Under the pieces are notes generated by a model. It saw only the letters and a list, made by a program, of their open reading frames with translations, had not been told where the DNA came from and made no database searches. A DNA stretch of 64,000 nucleotides from Pseudopedobacter sp038243635 (lineage in GTDB: Bacteria; Bacteroidota; Bacteroidia; Sphingobacteriales; Sphingobacteriaceae): the NCBI GenBank assembly GCA_038243635.1, contig JBBSQW010000001.1, forward strand, positions 62,001 through 126,000, read 5' to 3'. The translations under genes and the position numbers were made by a program. Shown here piece after piece: positions 1 to 8,745 of this stretch; within the stretch, counting starts at the first letter, position 1, and each line of letters starts with the position of its first letter.

Positions 1-150
1 GCGTACTTCTTAGTCTTTTCCAAAAACACACAAAAAAAGTGTTTTGAAAAGCCTAAAGTCGGACATTAATCGAAAACGATTACAGAAATCAAGCTCCCAA
101 GTTCGACTTTGTGATTTTGTGTTTGTCGGAAAAAGGAAGGAAAACTACGA
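1..150. other. Gene-free window edge with small inverted repeats
   Basis: No open reading frame of useful length is visible. Three inverted repeats are present: AAAACAC/GTGTTTT at about 24-46, AATCG/CGATT around an AAAA loop at 68-81, and an outer AAAGTCG (55-61) with CGACTTT (104-110) that encloses the second. They lie just downstream of the DUF3817 gene on the minus strand and could form an mRNA 3' end structure. No clear U-tract makes any of them a convincing intrinsic terminator. Confidence 0.35.
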
Positions 151-456
151 TTATGCTGGAATTTTTGCTAAAACTTTTTTATCTACATAAAACGTAGCAA
201 AAGGAAAAAAGCTAGCAATACTTACCCAAAATATTTTACTTAAACTCCATTTGTATTTAACTGCAAATAAAATAGTGTACGCAACGTATGCTAAAAATAA
301 TGCACCATGTATTGGTCCAAAGATTTTAGTGACGATGGGATTTTCAAAATAATACTTCATTGGCATCGCAATAAAAATTAATACCAAAAGCGTGATACCT
401 TCTAAAAAGCAAATCAATCTGAACTGTCCAATACTAGATTTTAAATTCTCAATCAT
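151..456 (-). CDS. DUF3817 family small integral membrane protein
   Basis: A 101-residue membrane protein with about three hydrophobic segments (roughly residues 15-35, 48-66 and 73-90). The FxxxE-G-ITLL start of the first helix, the Y-F-x-NP segment and the G-P-x-H-G motif near residues 47-51 are typical of DUF3817, a family of unknown function found across bacteria and sometimes fused to transporters. It is the last gene of a minus-strand run, beginning 4 nt after the methyltransferase stop, so it is probably translated from the same mRNA. No catalytic residues can be proposed. The ATG at 456 matches the family's normal length. Confidence 0.8.
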   Translation of the reverse strand: MIENLKSSIGQFRLICFLEGITLLVLIFIAMPMKYYFENPIVTKIFGPIHGALFLAYVAYTILFAVKYKWSLSKIFWVSIASFFPFATFYVDKKVLAKIPA

Positions 457-460
457 TATT

Positions 461-1654
461 TTAAGCGTTTGTTTGTAATTTTGTAGCGTGGATTACTATT
501 TTTTGCTCTTTGTAATTGGTGCTAAAAAACAAGAAATCATTTCCACCATCTTTCAATTTAAATTGCTTTTTAAGCTCATCTGGCTTTAAATTGAAATTTC
601 TACAAACTAAGTTAATTTGTTTGGGAACTTGTGCCTTCGTAAAGTCATTAAACAAAATAGATTTTACAATTTTAAAACGTTTTCCAGGAAAATCTATTAA
701 TTCGTTAGAAGTGTAAAGATGACTGTGCTGATGAACCTTTGAAACAGGGTACCTTTCCGTTAGTAATTTAAACATTCCAGCTTTCAGTATACAAGCATCC
801 GGTTCGTATAGGTAATTCTTCAATTTTCCAGCCTTACTTTCTGCTTTCTTTTCTTCAGCAAAGTTAAAACTAATAATTTTGCTATCCTGAGATCCTAACA
901 GCACACAATTTATAGTAGGTTCGTCAGTTGCGTCTTGTTCTAGTACAAAAAGCAATTCTTTACATTCGTTTTTCAAACTCACTACATGTATTTCAACTAC
1001 GTTTTTTAAATCTTTTAACGCCGCTTGGATATCTAGCATTGGAGCCGCTTTAATAATCACCCGCTTTGCTTTTTTAAGATATAGCTTTTGGTTAGCGACT
1101 ACATCAGGTTCACAATCTTTTAACATAAATACACGACCCGCATTTGCCCTACGAGACGGATCAACGTAGATAGTTTCAAAATTTTCCTTACAATTCTTCA
1201 AAAATTCTGTGCTATCTCCAACTACGGTAGTTACGTTTTTGATACCTAAAACCTCAAAATTGTGTTTTACAATTTCTGAAAGCTCTTCGTCGGTTTCGCA
1301 ATGCGTCACTGAGCTGGCATTTTGTGCAAAGTAATAGGCATCAGAACCAAATCCGCCTGTTAAATCTATCAAAGAGCCATTATTTATTAAAGAAGCTTTG
1401 TAGTTTGCTGTAACTTCGGAAGATGCTTGTTCTAAGTTTAATTTCGGCGGATAAATAATACCGTTGGTTTTGTACCAGGTCGAAAGTTTTTTTATAGCCT
1501 TGTTTTTACTTTCTATTTGTATGGCGATTTTTTTGATGTCGAGATCAGCAAAAGGTGAGCCTTTCAATATTAGTTTTGATAAATCTGTTTTAAGATTATT
1601 AGTGATAAAATCCTGAACTTCTTTGCTGATTAGCTTTTTAAACAATTCCCTCAT
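461..1654 (-). CDS. Class I SAM-dependent methyltransferase with THUMP-like C-terminal domain
   Basis: A 397-residue cytosolic protein. The Rossmann methyltransferase core lies near residues 90-230. The SAM-binding motif I reads DLTGGFGSD (about 99-107), followed by an acidic strand ending CETDE and the motif VDPSRR (about 166-171). The last ~100 residues (with VHQHSHLYTSN and the F-P-G-K-R segment) match the THUMP-like domain seen in Bacteroidota homologues, which suggests an RNA substrate. The exact substrate is unknown. The start overlaps the stop of the aspartate kinase gene by 4 nt, implying translational coupling. The family is conserved in Bacteroidota, but the position next to lysine/threonine synthesis does not indicate its role. 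Confidence 0.8.
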   Translation of the reverse strand: MRELFKKLISKEVQDFITNNLKTDLSKLILKGSPFADLDIKKIAIQIESKNKAIKKLSTWYKTNGIIYPPKLNLEQASSEVTANYKASLINNGSLIDLTGGFGSDAYYFAQNASSVTHCETDEELSEIVKHNFEVLGIKNVTTVVGDSTEFLKNCKENFETIYVDPSRRANAGRVFMLKDCEPDVVANQKLYLKKAKRVIIKAAPMLDIQAALKDLKNVVEIHVVSLKNECKELLFVLEQDATDEPTINCVLLGSQDSKIISFNFAEEKKAESKAGKLKNYLYEPDACILKAGMFKLLTERYPVSKVHQHSHLYTSNELIDFPGKRFKIVKSILFNDFTKAQVPKQINLVCRNFNLKPDELKKQFKLKDGGNDFLFFSTNYKEQKIVIHATKLQTNA

Positions 1655-2904
1655 ACCTTAATTACAAAATGAGCAGTATTTCTGTTACGCTCTATTAAAT
1701 AAATTTCCCCACTTATGTATTTTTTTATAGCCTCGTCATTTGGATGGCGAATGGTGATTAGCTTTAAATCAGCATTATATCGTAAATCTAAATCAGGAGA
1801 CAATAAAGTCTTAAATCTATCGAATTTATTCTCATCAAAGTCAAAACTGGCAGAGAAAGTTAACGCGGAAACTTGCAAAGTATTTACTTTGATATAAGCA
1901 TCGGCGAAAGCCTTAAAAATTTCACTGAGCTGATTTTCTGTAACGAAAGCTAAGTCTTTAGTATGTAGCGTAATTAGTGCTTGGTTATTTTTAACGATGA
2001 TGATAGGAGTAGAGATGGCAATTGTAGCTTCTCTAATGATGGTTCCCGGCTCATTGGGTGCTAAAAAATGTTTTACGTAAAGCGGAATATTCTTGTTTTG
2101 CAGCGGCTTTATAGTTTTTGGATGAATTACGGTTGCCCCGTAATAAGCCATCTCGATAACTTCTGTATAAGATAGCTCATCGAACTTAACACAATCATCA
2201 AATAATTTTGGATCAGCGTTTAAGATGCCTGGTACATCTTTCCAAACAGTTACACTTTTAGCATCTAAACAGGATGCAAAAATAGCTGCGGTGTAATCAG
2301 AACCCTCTCTGCCTAGTGTAGTGGTAAAGTTTTCGGACGTGTTGCCAATAAATCCTTGTGTTATTGCAAAACCTTTTTCTAATATTTTAGGAATGTCTTT
2401 TTGAATCAGTTCCGAAGTTTTGTCCCAATTGATATGTGCCTCGCGGTAAACATTATCGGTTTGGATGTAAGAACGGGCATCCAACCACTTAGTGATTACG
2501 CCAATGCTGTTTAAGTAATGCCCCACAATTCTACTGGCAACCAATTCTCCTATGGATACAATTTGATCGTAAATAAAATCGAACTCGTCTACAGGTTCGT
2601 CTTCAATAATCCAGTCAATCTCCACGAAAGTGTTATTAACTTCATCAAAAACCGGGTGATGTTGTTCAAAAAGCTGCTGGATAATTTCGAAATGGTAATT
2701 TTTCATCTCCTCAAACGCCTCGTGAATGTCATCTTTTTGGTTGAAATAGCTTTCTGCCAGCTTTTCTAATGCATTTGTAGTTTTGCCCATCGCAGAAATT
2801 ACAATCAATAGCGGTTGGCTTTGATGCATTTTTATAATCTCACCCAGATTTTTAATTCCGGCTGCATCTTTTACAGAAGCGCCACCAAATTTGAATACCT
2901 GCAT
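1651..2904 (-). CDS. Aspartate kinase (monofunctional)
   Basis: A 417-residue enzyme that phosphorylates L-aspartate, the first step to lysine, threonine, methionine and diaminopimelate. The N-terminal KFGGASVKD (about residues 5-13) is the kinase signature, and TTLGREGSDYTAA (about 195-207) is the nucleotide/aspartate-binding loop. The C-terminal ~120 residues look like a pair of ACT regulatory domains, though sequence alone does not show which amino acid inhibits it. It overlaps the upstream lipoprotein gene by 1 nt and the downstream methyltransferase gene by 4 nt. The hom and metY genes that use its product lie about 27 kb away in this window. Whether it should be named lysC, thrA or metL cannot be decided here. 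Confidence 0.93.
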   Translation of the reverse strand: MQVFKFGGASVKDAAGIKNLGEIIKMHQSQPLLIVISAMGKTTNALEKLAESYFNQKDDIHEAFEEMKNYHFEIIQQLFEQHHPVFDEVNNTFVEIDWIIEDEPVDEFDFIYDQIVSIGELVASRIVGHYLNSIGVITKWLDARSYIQTDNVYREAHINWDKTSELIQKDIPKILEKGFAITQGFIGNTSENFTTTLGREGSDYTAAIFASCLDAKSVTVWKDVPGILNADPKLFDDCVKFDELSYTEVIEMAYYGATVIHPKTIKPLQNKNIPLYVKHFLAPNEPGTIIREATIAISTPIIIVKNNQALITLHTKDLAFVTENQLSEIFKAFADAYIKVNTLQVSALTFSASFDFDENKFDRFKTLLSPDLDLRYNADLKLITIRHPNDEAIKKYISGEIYLIERNRNTAHFVIKV

Positions 2905-3782
2905 TATTTATTAACGTATTTTGAAATGAAGCTATTGGGTTTAATTAAGTCTTTTATACGTGAATAAGGAATTAACAAATTAGTTCTACCTTCGGCGTAT
3001 GACTTAATTTCATAAGGATTGTAAGTGAAAAACAATCCTTTTTTTGTGATTGCAAAGTTCTCATTCAATTTAAAAATTTTATTCTCGAAAAAGTAATTAT
3101 CCAAAGGTTCGTCTTCGGTTAATCCTTCGTTTTTTCTGAAAATTGATTCCGCAACAGCTGTTAATTTATTCTTATAATTACCATTTAAAAGGTCTGTTAA
3201 CGCTAACTCTTTTTCAGATTTTAGATCTAAATTAAAATATAAAACACTTTCTAAACCATGTGCACCACCAGTATAAATGTAAGAATTGCTGGTGAGCACT
3301 GCTAAATTAACATCCTGAAAACTAACTTTTAAGCTTTGATCCCATGTGTAGCCTGCTGGACTATCCGGGTAGTCTTTCTTAAATTCTAAGTATTCTTTTA
3401 AAAATTTCTCAGACGCTTTCTCAATGCTGTAGGTTATGTTTCCGGTCCATGGTTCTGCAGTAATGATACTCAAAATCTTATTATTCAAGAATTTTTGATT
3501 GACTGCGAAATTCGGATAAATGGCTTTTACATAGCCATAGCTGCTACTATCGGTTGCGTTATTGCTCCTTTTGGTCTCTTTGTAATAATGCGCAACCTTA
3601 TAAGCTAAACTGTCTTTAAAGAACGTTTTTTCTATGGAATCCATTTTAGCGATGCTAACCATTTCAGCTATGGAAACGGAACTTACAACTGAATCGCTAA
3701 TAACTTCAACTGTATTTGTTGTTTTGTTATTTTGACAAGCAACAATAGTTAAACCACAGATTGCAAGAATAATATTTTTCAT
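2904..3782 (-). CDS. DUF3298/DUF4163-type lipoprotein (RsiV-like periplasmic domain)
   Basis: A 292-residue protein with a lipoprotein signal peptide ending at C16 (IVAC). It is predicted to be membrane-anchored and to face the periplasm. The middle carries a DUF4163-like region. The C-terminal half shows the YTGGAHG motif (around residue 170) and the later Y-x-P-Y-E-I-x-S-Y-A-E-G segment typical of DUF3298. Related domains occur in the anti-sigma factor RsiV, where they bind lysozyme, but no sigma or anti-sigma gene is nearby, so a sensor role is only a possibility. It starts 1 nt after the GNAT stop and overlaps the aspartate kinase start by 1 nt. Confidence 0.75.
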   Translation of the reverse strand: MKNIILAICGLTIVACQNNKTTNTVEVISDSVVSSVSIAEMVSIAKMDSIEKTFFKDSLAYKVAHYYKETKRSNNATDSSSYGYVKAIYPNFAVNQKFLNNKILSIITAEPWTGNITYSIEKASEKFLKEYLEFKKDYPDSPAGYTWDQSLKVSFQDVNLAVLTSNSYIYTGGAHGLESVLYFNLDLKSEKELALTDLLNGNYKNKLTAVAESIFRKNEGLTEDEPLDNYFFENKIFKLNENFAITKKGLFFTYNPYEIKSYAEGRTNLLIPYSRIKDLIKPNSFISKYVNK

Positions 3783-3783
3783 T

Positions 3784-4257
3784 TTAATTTTTTATTTGTT
3801 CGTAGGAGAGTCCTACGTTTAACCAGCCAGTCTCAAATTGTGCATTGTATTTATTATAGAAGTTTATTGCATGTTGGTTCCAGTCTAAAACCTGCCAAAC
3901 CATTCCTTTATAGTTATGGATTTTGGTTTCTTCAACAACTCGCTCAAATAATAATTTACCAATGCCACGACCACGCATTTTTTCTGTAACAATGAAATCT
4001 TCTAAATATAAACGCGGACCTTTCCAGGTTGAATACCTGATATAGTAAAGTGCGAAACCTTCAATGTTGCCATCGAAAATTGCTACAAAAGCTTTAAAAA
4101 CTGCATTTTCCCCAAAACCAGCTTCCTTAAATTCATCTAGAGTTACCGTAACTTCTTGAGGTGCTTTTTCATAGAGTGCCAATTCATGAATCAGTTCTAG
4201 CATGCGCTCACAATCATTTTCTGTAGCAAATCTGATCTCTGTTTTTTTGTTAGCCAT
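3784..4257 (-). CDS. GNAT family N-acetyltransferase (diamine/thialysine acetyltransferase-like)
   Basis: A 157-residue single-domain GNAT protein. The acetyl-CoA binding motif A reads V-T-E-K-M-R-G-R-G-I-G-K-L-L (about residues 89-102) and is preceded by the LYLEDFIV strand. The pattern N-terminal E-x-D-C-E-R-M, then YxxAP, then W-x-V-L-D-W-N-Q-x-A-I-x-F-Y resembles the SSAT2/thialysine acetyltransferase subgroup, so a polyamine or lysine-analogue substrate is plausible. It is the first gene of the five-gene minus-strand operon that continues to position 151. Confidence 0.82.
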   Translation of the reverse strand: MANKKTEIRFATENDCERMLELIHELALYEKAPQEVTVTLDEFKEAGFGENAVFKAFVAIFDGNIEGFALYYIRYSTWKGPRLYLEDFIVTEKMRGRGIGKLLFERVVEETKIHNYKGMVWQVLDWNQHAINFYNKYNAQFETGWLNVGLSYEQIKN

Positions 4258-4277
4258 AGAATAACTGAAATAAAAAT

Positions 4278-4328
4278 TTTGAATGATAGAATGAGTTTTT
4301 CAATGAATGAATTTGAATGATAGAATGA
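4278..4328. repeat. Two direct copies of a 17-bp sequence
   Basis: TTTGAATGATAGAATGA occurs exactly at 4278-4294 and again at 4312-4328, separated by 17 bp. It lies upstream of the GNAT operon (minus strand), so it could be an operator or simply slippage debris next to the octamer array that follows. Confidence 0.6.
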
Positions 4329-4347
4329 CTAGCTAATAAACTACATT

Positions 4348-4427
4348 CCTAACCACCTAACAACCTAACAACCTAACCACCTAACCACCTAACAAACTAA
4401 CCACCTAACCACCTAACGACTTAATCA
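4348..4427. repeat. Octanucleotide microsatellite overlapping the yggS stop codon
   Basis: Ten tandem copies of an 8-bp unit CCTAACMA (plus strand), the last three being variants. The array runs across the stop codon of the YggS gene (4405-4407) and supplies its last residues and the TAG. The unit length is not a multiple of three, so unit gain or loss upstream of the stop would change the C-terminus, while changes downstream would be silent. Confidence 0.85.
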
Positions 4428-5091
4428 CGCGTTCGCCAAAAATATCGCTACCAATACGTACCAAAGTAGATCCTTGCTCAATCGCGATGCTATAATCAGC
4501 AGACATGCCCATGGATAGTTCTTTAAAGCTGTCTTCGTTTCTAAAGTAACTCACTTTTATACCTTTAAATAAGGTTTGTAACTCGTAAAATTCTTCTTTA
4601 ATTTGTTTTGGGTTTTCGCTGTGAGTGGCAATTCCCATCAAGCCTACAATCCTAACATTTTTAAGTTCAGTAAGCTCTTGAGATTCTAATAATTCAATCA
4701 CTTCATCAAACCCTAAACCAAATTTAGTTTCTTCATCAGCGATGTAAATCTGTAATAAACAATCAATTACACGTTCGTTCTTTATTGCTTGCTTGTTAAT
4801 TTCTATCAATAATTTTAAACTGTCAACGCCATGAATTAAGCTTACAAAAGAAGCAATATATTTAACCTTATTACTTTGTAAATGACCAACTAAATGCCAC
4901 TGAATGTCTTTTGGTAAAGCTTCGTACTTTTCAACCATTTCCTGCACTTGGTTTTCGCCAAAAATACGTTGGCCTGTATGGTAAGCCTCCAAAATATCTT
5001 CATTGGACTTTGTCTTAGAAACAGCAACCAATTTAACCGCTACGCTTTCTATTTCGTTCTTTATTGCTTTTATATTGTCTGTAATGCTCAT
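4405..5091 (-). CDS. YggS family pyridoxal phosphate-binding protein (PLP homeostasis)
   Basis: A 228-residue single-domain TIM-barrel protein. LVAVSKTKSN places the PLP Schiff-base lysine at K26. The HLVGHLQSNKVK block (about residues 66-77), M-G-I-A-T-H-S (about 150-156) and the S-M-G-M-S-x-D-Y segment near 192-199 are the standard YggS/PROSC motifs. The family has no known catalytic activity; it carries PLP and keeps B6 and amino-acid pools balanced. The last codons (S-L-G-G-stop) lie inside an octanucleotide array, so the C-terminus may be subject to slippage. The gene is transcribed divergently from the DUF4296 gene at 5193. Confidence 0.92.
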   Translation of the reverse strand: MSITDNIKAIKNEIESVAVKLVAVSKTKSNEDILEAYHTGQRIFGENQVQEMVEKYEALPKDIQWHLVGHLQSNKVKYIASFVSLIHGVDSLKLLIEINKQAIKNERVIDCLLQIYIADEETKFGLGFDEVIELLESQELTELKNVRIVGLMGIATHSENPKQIKEEFYELQTLFKGIKVSYFRNEDSFKELSMGMSADYSIAIEQGSTLVRIGSDIFGERVIKSLGG

Positions 5092-5192
5092 TAATGCTTA
5101 ATTTTATACGATTGTTTGCCAAAAATACGAATGCTTGCGCTATAACACGAACGTAAGTAGGTATGAATTGTTAAGATTGGCTTTTTTATTTT

Positions 5193-5720
5193 ATGAAAAG
5201 AATAATATTACTAGTTGCTGTTGTACTCTTTTACGTTTCCTGTAATCAAAATAAATTACCGAAAGGGCTAATTGAAAAAGGTGAAATGTTAAATGTCATG
5301 TTAGATATGCAACTAACGGATGCAGCCCTGAATCAGGTTTATAATAATGATACCATGAAAATGCAGGCCCGGAGTAGGTACACCTATATTTTTGAAAAAT
5401 ATAAAATTGATTCAGCAGCTTTCACAAATAGCCTTAATTACTACAGTGAAGATCCGATGGAGCTAGATTCTATGTATACGCTAGTTTCCGACAGCTTAAT
5501 TCGGTTACAAAAAAGCTTAAAGCCAAAGCAAGACAGCATGAGAATACAGAAGCTTAATTTATATCGTTATGTGCTTAAAAGCTTTAAAATAGACTCTTCA
5601 AAATCTACCAATAGTTTAAACTATTATACGTTAGATGCTAAAAAGTTATATGGTAAGTACACCCAAGTTTTAGATAGTTTAAAGGATTTGAAAGACAGTA
5701 CAAAAACAAAACTGAAGTAG
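5193..5720 (+). CDS. DUF4296 domain lipoprotein
   Basis: A 175-residue lipoprotein. The signal peptide ends in V-S-C (C17). The mature part has two similar helical segments of ~60 residues, each with a K-Y/F-K-I-D-S-(A/S) turn followed by N-S-L-N-Y-Y (around residues 70-85 and 128-142), which is the DUF4296 pattern. Its function is unknown, and the family is restricted to Bacteroidota. mutS2 starts 42 nt downstream on the same strand, so the two probably share an mRNA, although the periplasmic lipoprotein and the cytosolic nuclease have no obvious common job. Confidence 0.8.
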   Translation: MKRIILLVAVVLFYVSCNQNKLPKGLIEKGEMLNVMLDMQLTDAALNQVYNNDTMKMQARSRYTYIFEKYKIDSAAFTNSLNYYSEDPMELDSMYTLVSDSLIRLQKSLKPKQDSMRIQKLNLYRYVLKSFKIDSSKSTNSLNYYTLDAKKLYGKYTQVLDSLKDLKDSTKTKLK

Positions 5721-5762
5721 TTAGAGAAAATCAAAATTTAAAAAAAGCGACAAAGATTAAGA

Positions 5763-8132
5763 ATGATTTATCCACAAAATAGTTTACATAAGTTGGGTTT
5801 TGATGATGTTAAAACCTTTATTAAAAACTTATGTATGAGTGAGATGGGCAGGGGGATGGTGGATAAAATCCAGTTCATGAGCCAATATGACCAGATCAAT
5901 AAATTTTTACGGCAAACAGCTGAGTTTAAAGATATCATTGAAAATGACCAACCTTTACCTATACAAAGTTTTTACGATATCAAAAGACTGGCAGAAAAAG
6001 CCAAATTAGACGGTGCATTTTTAAACGAGGAGGAAGTTTTTCAAATTTATGTTTCCTTGCAAACCGTTTTTGCTGTTATCAAGTACTTTGAAGATAGAAA
6101 TGGTTTATACCCAAATTTAGAAGCCTTATTTGAGCATTTACCGATAGAGAAAAGCATCGTTAGGCATATTGAAGCAGTAATTGACCCCAAAGGAAAGATG
6201 AAGCCAAATGCTTCTCGTTTACTGGCAGATATTACGACTTCCATTGCTAAAGCTGAGCAAGAAGCTTTGAGGAAAATCGATCAGATTTATAAAAACGCAC
6301 AGAGTAATAATTGGGTAGCAGACGGAAGCTTGACGGTTAGAGATGGCAGAATATGTATTCCTATTTTAGCTGAAAATAAACGAAAAGTAAAAGGTTTTGT
6401 TCATGACGAGTCCGCATCTGGGCAAACCGTTTATATTGAACCCGAAGAAGTTTTTACACTCAATAATAAAATCAGAGATTTAGAATTTGAGAAACGCCGG
6501 GAAGTGGTGCGTATTTTAACGGAGCTTACTAATCAACTGCGACCTTATGTACCTATCATTTTTTCTTATCACGGCTTTTTAACGAAGCTTGATTTTGTAA
6601 GGGCGAAAGCGCTTTTTGCGATTCAAATTGATGCGCAGATGCCTATTTTGATGAAAGATGCTCGTTTAAAACTGATTAACGCTAAACACCCATTATTGCT
6701 ATTAAACCATAAGGAAAGTGGTAAATCGGTTGTTCCGCTGAACGTTCATTTAGATGAGAAAGTACGAATTCTATTGGTTTCGGGTCCAAACGCTGGAGGA
6801 AAATCTGTTGCAATGAAAACCGTTGGATTATTGCAAATTATGACGCAGGCGGGTTTGCTAATTCCTGCTGATGCAGAATCTGAAGTCGGTATTTTTAAAC
6901 AGCTCTTCGCCGATATTGGTGACGACCAATCCATTGAAAGTGATTTAAGTACTTACAGTGCGCATTTATCTAAGATGAAGTACTTTACGGAACATACCTC
7001 TGCTAAAACTTTAATTTTAATCGATGAATTTGGTACCGGGACGGACCCTTTATTTGGTGGTCCAATTGCCGAAGCTGTATTGGAACAATTGAATCAAAAA
7101 CGTTGTTTTGGGATAATCACCACACATTACTCCAATCTGAAACTATTTGCAAATAGCGCAGAGGGTTTAGAGAATGCCTCAATGATTTTCGACAATGAAA
7201 AACTACAACCTCTTTATATGTTGGAGATGGGTAAACCCGGGAGTTCTTACGCTTTTGAAATTGCGCAAAAAATAGGTTTATCCAAACATTTAATTGATTT
7301 AGCAAAAAGTAAAATCAGCGTTCAACAGCGTAAAATTGATACACTTTTGGTGGATTTAGAACGCGATAAAAAAGAGGTTTTTGATACTAAGCTTTCGCTG
7401 GATAGGCAACAGCGAAAGTATCAATCACTATTAGAAGAAAATGAGAAGCTGAAAGCTTATTACGATGAGAACAAGCGAAACTTAATTAGAGAGGCTAAAA
7501 CTGAAGCACAACAGATTATCAAAGACGCTAATAAATTAGTGGAAAATACCATCGCTGGTATTAGAGAATCAAAAGCCGACAAAACAACCACGCAAGAATT
7601 AAGAGCGAACTTAAACACCGCACTAAAAGCAAATGAAATAAAACCGCAAGCACCTACCAAACAGCAACAAAAAGAAGTTGAAGAAATTGCTGTTGGCGAT
7701 TGGGTAAAAATGCCAGATTCTGAAAACTTAGTGCAAGTTTTAGAAATTGCGAAAGACAATTTGATTGTAGCTTTTGGCGAACTACGATCTGTGATTAAGA
7801 AAAGGAAAGTTGTAAAGGTTTCTAATAAAAGTGTTCCAAAAGAAGTCAAACGGTTTGGAACTTCAAGCTATACCGAATCGTCAGCAAGTTTTTCTGCAGA
7901 GATTGATGTTCGTGGTAAAAGGGGAGAAGATGCTTTGGGAGAAATTGAACGCTATTTTGATAGAGCAGTAATGTTTGGAATTTCCTCTTTTAAAGTTATT
8001 CACGGTAAAGGAGACGGAATTCTTAGAAAGCTAATTCGTAATTATTTAAAGGCTTATCCACAGGTAGCTAAGATGGAAGATGAGCATGTAGATAGAGGCG
8101 GCGATGGCATTACTTATGTTTATTTAAACTGA
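5763..8132 (+). CDS. mutS2: Endonuclease MutS2
   Basis: A 789-residue protein in the usual MutS2 size range. It lacks the mismatch-recognition domains of MutS, and the N-terminal part corresponds to the core/clamp region. The ATPase has Walker A GPNAGGKS (about residues 340-347) and Walker B LILIDEFGTGTDP (about 418-430). A coiled-coil follows near 520-620. The C-terminus is a Smr nuclease domain (about 712-789) with DVRGKR and IHGKGDGILR. MutS2 proteins suppress recombination or rescue collided ribosomes, depending on species, and the sequence does not decide between these. The canonical mutS is also in this window at 52716. Confidence 0.95.
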   Translation: MIYPQNSLHKLGFDDVKTFIKNLCMSEMGRGMVDKIQFMSQYDQINKFLRQTAEFKDIIENDQPLPIQSFYDIKRLAEKAKLDGAFLNEEEVFQIYVSLQTVFAVIKYFEDRNGLYPNLEALFEHLPIEKSIVRHIEAVIDPKGKMKPNASRLLADITTSIAKAEQEALRKIDQIYKNAQSNNWVADGSLTVRDGRICIPILAENKRKVKGFVHDESASGQTVYIEPEEVFTLNNKIRDLEFEKRREVVRILTELTNQLRPYVPIIFSYHGFLTKLDFVRAKALFAIQIDAQMPILMKDARLKLINAKHPLLLLNHKESGKSVVPLNVHLDEKVRILLVSGPNAGGKSVAMKTVGLLQIMTQAGLLIPADAESEVGIFKQLFADIGDDQSIESDLSTYSAHLSKMKYFTEHTSAKTLILIDEFGTGTDPLFGGPIAEAVLEQLNQKRCFGIITTHYSNLKLFANSAEGLENASMIFDNEKLQPLYMLEMGKPGSSYAFEIAQKIGLSKHLIDLAKSKISVQQRKIDTLLVDLERDKKEVFDTKLSLDRQQRKYQSLLEENEKLKAYYDENKRNLIREAKTEAQQIIKDANKLVENTIAGIRESKADKTTTQELRANLNTALKANEIKPQAPTKQQQKEVEEIAVGDWVKMPDSENLVQVLEIAKDNLIVAFGELRSVIKKRKVVKVSNKSVPKEVKRFGTSSYTESSASFSAEIDVRGKRGEDALGEIERYFDRAVMFGISSFKVIHGKGDGILRKLIRNYLKAYPQVAKMEDEHVDRGGDGITYVYLN

Positions 8133-8136
8133 TAAT

Positions 8137-8174
8137 AAAACAGCCTCATAATTTTGAAATTATGAGGCAGTTTT
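8137..8174. terminator. Bidirectional terminator between mutS2 and msrB
   Basis: GCCTCATAATT and AATTATGAGGC form an 11-bp perfect stem around a 4-nt loop, flanked by AAAAC on one side and a T-rich tract on the other. It sits between the convergent mutS2 and msrB stops and can serve both strands. Confidence 0.88.
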
Positions 8175-8181
8175 ATTTTTG

Positions 8182-8694
8182 TTACTTAGCAGGAACAAAC
8201 TTCATAGCTGCAGAGTTTATGCAATATCTTAACCCAGTAGGACCAGGACCATCATTAAAGACGTGACCTAAATGTAGCCCTGTTTTAGCTTCAATAATTC
8301 CATCTCTCGTCATTCCGTAAGAGGTGTCTTTTGTCCAGATTACAGCCGTCTCATTAATAGGTTTGGTGAAACTTGGCCAGCCAGTACCAGAGTCAAATTT
8401 ATCATCTGAACTAAATAAAACATCGCCTGTGGTAAGACTTACATAAGTTCCTTTTTTGTGATTGTTATAATAAGCATTCTTAAATGCTGGCTCTGTTCCT
8501 TCCTTTACCAATATTTCAAAAGCTTGAGGACTTAAAACTTCCCGCCATTGAGAGTCTGATTTTTCTATTGGAAATTTTCCCTTATTCTCTTCTATAGAAC
8601 TTGAATTTCCAGAAGTATTGTTCTTAGACTGTCCGCATGAAGTAAACGTACTAACTGCTAAGGCACACACTAAAATATATTTTATACTTTTCAT
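8182..8694 (-). CDS. msrB: Peptide-methionine (R)-S-oxide reductase, lipoprotein form
   Basis: A 170-residue protein that reduces methionine-R-sulfoxide in proteins. An N-terminal signal with lipobox T-S-C (C20) predicts a membrane-anchored periplasmic enzyme. The MsrB core has SGTGWPSF (about residues 102-109), HLGHVFNDGPGPTGLRYCIN and the catalytic cysteine C158. The two CxxC pairs that hold zinc in many MsrB proteins are absent (Y-V-S-L-T-T-G where the first pair would be), so this is the zinc-free type. No MsrA is adjacent. It shares a bidirectional terminator with mutS2. Confidence 0.93.
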   Translation of the reverse strand: MKSIKYILVCALAVSTFTSCGQSKNNTSGNSSSIEENKGKFPIEKSDSQWREVLSPQAFEILVKEGTEPAFKNAYYNNHKKGTYVSLTTGDVLFSSDDKFDSGTGWPSFTKPINETAVIWTKDTSYGMTRDGIIEAKTGLHLGHVFNDGPGPTGLRYCINSAAMKFVPAK

Positions 8695-8745
8695 AATTTA
8701 TGTATTTAAACTATATACGATATTAAATTGACGTTAGATTTGATT

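Noticed and set aside
98..110. GTTCGAC resembling a tRNA T-loop
   Set aside because: No acceptor stem, anticodon arm or D-loop can be placed around it.
7460..7849. 129-codon frame antisense to mutS2
   Set aside because: It lies opposite a lysine/glutamate-rich coiled coil, which typically leaves an open antisense frame. The protein is low-complexity and serine/phenylalanine-rich.
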